In this document: positions 58,391 through 64,000 of the stretch, one piece after another
Position numbering within the stretch: position 1 is the first letter of the stretch
Layout of the letters: the number at the start of each line of letters is the position of its first letter
NCBI GenBank assembly: GCA_028015205.1
Contig: CM051517.1
Coordinates: 13,130,501 to 13,194,500 of the forward strand
DNA from: Mytilisepta virgata
Taxonomy: Eukaryota; Mollusca; Bivalvia; Mytilida; Mytilidae
DNA length: 64,000 bases
Reading direction: 5' to 3'
Program-made: the position numbers and the translations under genes
The notes under the pieces: model-generated
What the model was told of the DNA's origin: nothing
Database searches by the model: none
What the model saw: only the letters and a program-made list of their open reading frames with translations

Positions 58391-59796
58391 GCCTCATTTT
58401 CCTAAAAAGTGACTCAAACCAAGAATTTACATTTCACAGATAGAGAGTTTTAATATTTCGATTGAAAAACAAATATACGTCCTATACAAACATAGAAATT
58501 CCATTTTACAAATTAAGAAATTTATAATTTCACAGTTACGATTTAGAATGAAGAAATTTAATTGAACAAATAAAGAAATATCATTTCACAAATTAAGAAA
58601 TGTAGAATTTCATGTAACGAACGAAGAAAATACGTTAACAAAGTAAGAAATTGCATTTACACATTAAGAAGTTACATTTCACAAATCAAGAAATGTAGAA
58701 ATTCATGTAACGGATGGAAAAAATAAATGTTACAAATTAAGAAATTACATTTTACAAATTAAGAAACTGCATTTTACAAATTAAGAAATGTATAATAATG
58801 GCGGATATTCCCTTCCATAGGATATATGGAATCACTGATTAACATAAATTTTTGGTCTATGGGATGTAAAATTCTGGCCAATTGTAGGAGTATGCCATAT
58901 TCAGCTGTTTTTTGTGGCTATTTAATTGTTTATAACTTGTTTATTGTGTTTGTGGGGGTGGGGGGAGGGGGGCAGTGAGATAGCCTTCTAGTCTTTGCTT
59001 TTTTGTGGGGTGCTTTTTATTTTGGTTTTTTGATTGGCTTACAGATTTTTTCGTAACAGAACAAGGATAAGCTTTTCATTCATTTCATTTTTATATGAAT
59101 TCATGTTCATACTTTTGTTCTGAATCATTTGTTCTTCTTAAATTCTTTAAAATTACCTAAGGCAGTGTTGACCTTACCTAATTCTGACACCCTGTTTAGA
59201 ACCGTTTCATATTGTTTGACCACTCTGTTGAGGCCAGTTTAATTTATAGCTAACAGTGTTTTGGTTGCTTACAATGTTTGTTCACCAATATGCCTTTTAA
59301 ATTTAAATTCAGAAATGGTTATTTAGTATATGAGGTTACTTCAAGTAAGTAAAAATAAAATAATGTAAAGTGTGACTTGGTTATTTTTTTCAGTTTATCA
59401 ATGAAGTGATCAGACTTCAGTTTCACGAACTTAATGTTCTAAGGCTTGATTTGACATCAGTCATATGCTTCCCGCTGCTAACTGCTCTTTTCGACTAAAT
59501 TCATTATTCGTATTAACATCCGTAGTCCTAAAAATGAAATTAACACTTCTAAATAGCAACGCTGAATATAAATGTATTCGATATAACTAGCTGGAACAGT
59601 CTTCGTATAAATTGTAGGTTTTTTGTTATTGCAAATACAAACCAAAATTCCTGCAGGATACTTTGATACGAGTAAAATGTATTATTGGACTTTTTCACAA
59701 TCACAGCTTTTAGAGATATTTTTCGTTTTCAGTTGACCATATCTATTTAATCTGGTCGTTAGTTATATTTTCAGAAGTTATATTTGTTCCCAATCT

Positions 59797-59919
59797 TTAA
59801 AAATAATTTTTGAAAGTCCACTGTTGTTTACGATTGACTGTATCACAAGTATTCATAATAAGTTCAGATTCGCGAAGTTCCAAACACATCCCAGTATCAA
59901 CATGTTTAAGATATGAATT
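59797..59919 (-). CDS. GALNT: Gene 3 terminal exon
   Basis: 41 codons including TAA (59797-59799), acceptor TTCTGCAG-like (ATTCTGAA.. on the plus strand). It encodes NSYLKHVDTGMCLELRESEL, then MNTCDTVNRKQQWTFKNYF. The lectin gamma-repeat pattern C...QxW is kept. Confidence 0.8.
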   Translation of the reverse strand, partial: NSYLKHVDTGMCLELRESELIMNTCDTVNRKQQWTFKNYF

Positions 59920-62900
59920 CTGAAAAGAAATTTAAAAAGGCTGCTAAATATTAATGTAAAGTATATATATTTTAATTTGTTACAGCACGGTGTCATTTAA
60001 TTCTATGAAAGTTTGTTAACAAATTATTCTCTCAATTTATAATAAATTTCGAATGAAATGACATTGTCATGGTGTCATTTTATTCGAAATTTATTCAAAA
60101 TTGACAGAATAATTTGACATCATGACAATATGTTGTAAACCTTTACTGATAAAGGCGTCATCGAAAAGTAAACAATAAACTGACTTTATGTTTAATCTTA
60201 GCGATATATTACAATAAATATTTATAAAAGAGATCTGCATAAAAGTTGTTTTGATTTAAATACTTGAGACTGTATTAAAAAATTCAGCTGAAATATAATG
60301 AAGTTACATAGTACTAGTATCAGCGGCACACTTTCATGTCCATCTTAATATCAGCGGCAAATTTTCATGTCCATCTCAAATAAAGTTTCTTCCATTGTAT
60401 TTTACCAAACGCACGATTTCTTTTTGATTTTTTTTATGTAAAGGTTTCTTTTGTTCTACTTCCAAACTTGTTGAATGAAGTACTTTATGATTTTTAAAAT
60501 TATTTGTCCCCTTTGTATAACTATTTATCGGTAGCCTTTGGGTGTGGAATACTGTTTTTTTTTTTGCAATATATTAGAATACATTTTTGAAACACAATTA
60601 TATATTTTGCGGATGAGTTTGTCTTGTAGTGTGGGCTGTAATACGTTGTTGTAGACAATATTCAATTGCATGGGAAATAATTGACCACTTCACATGGTCG
60701 TCATGTCCCTGAAAATAAGCAACAGCCCCACTAAAACGTCAAGCACTAAATAACCCAGGAAAATACTATCGTAAGACATTTATCAAAAGTCACACAGATC
60801 CAAGATAGACACTGCTGTATGTGATGACAGTAATACCTTCACTTTTTGTTATAACTGAAACACACCTGAAGAATCTAAAACTATGAAATTTATGGGTTCT
60901 AAGGAAATAAGAATTTACCAGTTTGTGGATTTAGTTTTGAATGCTGGAAAGTCTTAAACCCTGGAACATTACAGAACAAAAACCCAAAATTCCAAAATAT
61001 AGGAGATCAACGTACAAGCGTTAAAAATATTAAGATCATTTTAGCACCCTGTTTGGACCTCGGACCGAAATTCAAAATTATGAGATTTCAGACCCAAATA
61101 TGAGGAAGGTCTAGTATTGTGATTTAAATGTGTATGAGATCCATGTTGTCCCCTGTTTTTGATCCCTTAACCAAAATTAAAATTGAAAGATCTTTAGAAC
61201 CAAACTCCCATAGCCAATCGCTAAAAAGACCACACGATAAACTCAGATACGGAATTCTATGTGTACACTGCACATTTCCGGATTTACCAGTATCAAATAT
61301 GCTCGTGAACCCCGCAAAGCCATTGCAAAGACATCATCAAAGCATGTAAATGATAAGATTAAACATACCTTAACATGGAAAATGAAGGTATCATAAACTT
61401 TACTCAACATAGCTGAAAGCCTGTTTTTTTTTTTATTTTCTTTTTTAATATTTTTAGTTACTGTTTTTGTCTCCTAATTTTAATCTTATGGACCCCCTCC
61501 CTCTGTCTTATTGATTCGTTTGTCTTTTGCCGATAATTACTACAACACAAAAATTTATCAACAGAAGGACATGGTATGATTTTTGGCCCCTTGAATTCCA
61601 AAATCAAAAATTAATGAAATACTTCCTCTCAGCTATCATTAAGTACTCTTAAAATGCTGCATTTTAAGGAACATGTTTTGTTTTCAACTAGAAATGTCTG
61701 TAATAGCGGCAATATGCTGTCAAAGATGGCTAATTTTGAAGAAATCAATAAAAAAAATTTAAAAATCACCAAATTTAACTCATTTTTTGGACCTTTTCAA
61801 TTAAAATAATGATATGAGCAACAGCCTTGCCTAAAAAGATATTTCACTAAAATGTGTCTTTTTGTAAGACAAACATTATAAAAAATCTTTTTTGCAAGGT
61901 TGTTGCTCATAGTTATTTTGACTGTGAAAACTCTTTTCTTCAAATTCTTGATTTAGCAGTCGTTCATGACGTCGCTGTTGCATCATGGGAAGGAACTTTT
62001 TCCCACGATTGATAAGATTTGGAAGTTCGATCATTATACGATAAAAATAATACAAATTCAAATCTGAAATCTTAATTTTCATTTTTCATGTCAGATGGGG
62101 CAAAATAATGGCTGATATCATACCATCTTCTTAGCAAATGTTTTGAGTAATTTATGGTACTGATATCCATTTTGAAGATATTTATCGTCGGTACAAATAT
62201 TTTGTTCCCTGAACATAGAATATCACGTCAACAAAAGGGAATGAAAAATCACGCCTTTCTCATATCATATAGAAATGATATGAGTTATAGACAGCAATCC
62301 AACAAACAGAATCTGAAGAGTACAAACAGAGATTGTCGTAGTCTTCAATCAAGGGCATGTGACCACTCTGCTTAACAAGCTTTTAATGATCCCATATAAA
62401 TTTAGTCGACAGCACGACAAATTAAGTTTCACTTAATAACAGTGAGAGGATAAGTACTAAGGTTTGCATTCCCTCAGTACTCTACACCGATAAAATTTTT
62501 AAACACGTGTTAAAATTTTCAGTATTAGCATTCTGTAAAAAGTTAGTTTTCACCTCCCTCAAGTAAAGCTGGTCTTACTTGGAATTTGGCTACCTTATTT
62601 ATGCATGCTTTGTACTATTGCTCACAATATGTTGACGAATTTTGTAGAAGGAGGTAAGACAGAGAAGACTTCTTTTTGAATTTTGAAATCATGGAGCAAT
62701 ATTGCTCAGGACTAGTTATGTCTTTATCAGATCATTCTGTCGAAGGCACAGTGAATATAAGAGGAAGGTAATGTGGCACCAATTAAGTTCCAGAGCAAAG
62801 TATCATAAATGACTGGTTTGTGTGTGTGCTTTTGTATTTTCTGCAGGTTAAAAACATCTTTCCCGTCTAAGAATACATACCTTTTTATGTTCCCATGTAT

Positions 62901-63015
62901 CACGTGGACCAATAATACAATCTTCAAGTTTAGGTTGAGCACCAACTTTATTTTCTTTAACCACAACACATTGTAAGGAAGTCCTCAATGACTTTTCGTT
63001 TGTCCAAGAAAATCC
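59797..63015 (-). CDS. GALNT: GALNT-like gene 3, last two exons only (continues beyond the right edge)
   Basis: Two lectin-domain exons are visible: 63015-62881 (135 bp, 45 codons, acceptor TTGCAG, donor GTATGT) and 59919-59797 (41 codons including TAA). They correspond to exons 9 and 10 of genes 1 and 2 in length and phase, the last being one codon shorter. Exon 9 matches gene 2 at 33 of 45 positions by hand count, including [19 protein letters not shown] and HKK. Exon 10 keeps a lectin repeat with CLE instead of CLD and ends with QQW. The intron between them (59920-62880) is 2.96 kb with no recognised gene. Upstream exons should lie beyond 64000; I found no exon 8 between 63016 and 64000. 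No defect is seen in the visible part. Confidence 0.8.
62881..63015 (-). CDS. GALNT: Gene 3 exon equivalent to exon 9
   Basis: 45 codons: [43 protein letters not shown]. Acceptor TTGCAG, donor AAG|GTATGT. Phase 0 at both ends, as in genes 1 and 2. Confidence 0.83.
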
Positions 63016-64000
63016 CTGCAACATAAGTAGTAATTTAAAGTAAATTCATAAAGTAGGTTGATTATCTAAAAACCTCCTAAAAATACACTGATATACTAAA
63101 ATTTGTACAATGTATATTTCTTGAGTAGCCTTTAACGGTTTTTGTCAGAGGTTTGGAAAAGGCAAAAAATAATCCTCACGTTTATGAACAATGAAACCAA
63201 AACGGTCCCAAACACATTATCCAAAATACAGGTCTAATTAAATTCCAAAATTCGTAAATGAAGATCTCATTAAAGATGCCTAAAAATCGCATCAATGTCA
63301 AAGTTTGTAATCTTCCGGCTACAAAAAACGATTCTTGCCACCAGATGAATTGTAATTGCAAGAATCCGTATACTGTACTTTTGTTTTATAAGAATGAAAG
63401 ATGGTTTTGTTATTTTGTGGTCCATCCTATAATAGGCCTTACTACTATTTTAAATTGAGTAAGAATATAACAATGGGTTGGTAGACTTTATTAACCGATT
63501 ATATACTTGCCATAGGATATTTGATTTCAAAAAAGATAATTTACCATCGATATAGATTTTAAAAGTTTATGCAAGTTTCTGCTTGACTGAACAATAAGTT
63601 TTTGTTTCAGTGAGCATTATATTGTTGCTTTCCCACAAAATGTACATCTCGAGCACTGCTGATGAGTTGTCAGTCAATGAAATGGTCATACAGTGCATCA
63701 AATTTATTTCGGCATTTTTTGATACATTTTATTTGACACACAATATAATATATTAGATATTTTGGAAAGTAATAAATACTGGAGTACGGAAAACCATAGC
63801 AAGTTCAAAACCTCCCAAGCCAGATAGAACAATTGTTAGGTTTGGTGAAAAATTAACTTTCAAACTTATTAAGATAGGAAAGAATCGCCTGCTTCGCAAG
63901 CCACATCCGCCATGCAATTCTAAATTTGTTTTTACATCCGAAATATAACAATGGCAAAATGCACGTGTTGAACTACGATATAAGCATTACTCCATCTACC
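63016..64000. other. Intron of GALNT gene 3 (presumed)
   Basis: Upstream of the exon at 62881-63015. No further exon identified. Holds one diverged copy of the dispersed hairpin repeat near 63640. Confidence 0.5.
63640..63740 (+). repeat. Dispersed repeat copy near the right edge, diverged
   Basis: 'gagcactgctgatgagttgt', then 'cagtcaatgaaatggtcata' and 'cagtgcatcaaattt'. CTGATGA and GAAA are kept, while stem II is changed on both sides (ttg..caa) and can still pair. Confidence 0.5.

Larger units (their letters stand above)
51700..58819. mobile_element. 7.1-kb foldback element with long, internally repetitive inverted arms
   Basis: Outer ends tatggaagggaatatccgcc and ggcggatattcccttccata are inverted. 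The arms extend about 430 bp each: right 58391-58819, left 51700-52065 plus 54236-54318 once the nested element is removed. Arms contain many copies of a 'tttcttaatttgtaaaatg'-like subrepeat. Possible target duplication ggatat (51694-51699, 58820-58825). Between the arms (54319-58390) I see no credible gene. It lies between GALNT genes 2 and 3. Confidence 0.75.

Noticed and set aside
61128..61349. 73-residue ORF
   Set aside because: Lies in the intron of GALNT gene 3, no recognised family, no splice context.
63258..63458. Cys-containing ORF (CNLPATKN, CNCKNP)
   Set aside because: Considered as a small secreted protein or missing gene 3 exon; no splice or signal-peptide support, and the opposite strand does not give a lectin repeat.

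Overview
The window is AT-rich animal DNA. Intron-split genes, dense Penelope-like retroelement debris, a tRNA-derived SINE, hairpin elements and a (gacggacagac)-type repeat suggest a bivalve mollusc, probably a mussel-like species. The species call rests on general look, not a search. There is no bacterial gene, CRISPR array or rRNA. The only tRNA-like sequence is the head of a SINE.

The real genes are all on the minus strand and are three tandem members of one family: polypeptide N-acetylgalactosaminyltransferases (GALNT; Golgi type II membrane enzymes that start mucin-type O-glycosylation). Gene 2 (51064 down to 31077) has ten exons with matching splice phases and an uninterrupted frame of 604 codons: membrane anchor, GT-A catalytic domain, ricin-B-type lectin domain. 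Gene 1 (27624 down to 11844) has the same ten exons with identical lengths for exons 2 to 10. It carries a TAA inside exon 5 (18143-18145) and a changed exon 9 splice junction, so it looks like a pseudogene or a truncated product. Gene 3 (63015 down to 59797, continuing past the right edge) is seen only as its last two exons and is more diverged. Genes 1 and 2 lie in a segmental duplication, about 10590-27850 versus 29820-51305, that can still be aligned through most introns.

Layout: 1-1877, a truncated SINE tail and unassigned DNA; 1878-5593, a nearly perfect 1858-bp tandem duplication, each unit with a long palindrome; 5594-7850, degenerate repeats; 7850-10580, a decayed Penelope-like reverse transcriptase (RT); 10590-27850, GALNT gene 1; 27850-29820, spacer with RT debris; 29820-51305, GALNT gene 2 with many copy-specific insertions; 51700-58819, a 7.1-kb foldback element whose left arm holds a 2.17-kb TA-flanked element; 59797-64000, 3' part of GALNT gene 3.

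The duplicate pair works as a natural empty-site control. The GIY-YIG/inverted-repeat Penelope-like unit (41921-42962), the RT copy at 43201-45676, the SINE at 35437-35794 and the deleted RT at about 37190-37989 occur only in gene 2's introns. The RT tails at 15955-17150, the palindrome at 21731-21843 and the GTCC-rich array at about 20560-20790 occur only in gene 1's introns. These insertions therefore mostly post-date the duplication. The most unusual items are the Penelope-like unit with perfect 120-bp inverted ends, the dispersed repeat carrying a hammerhead-ribozyme-like core, and the nested foldback elements.
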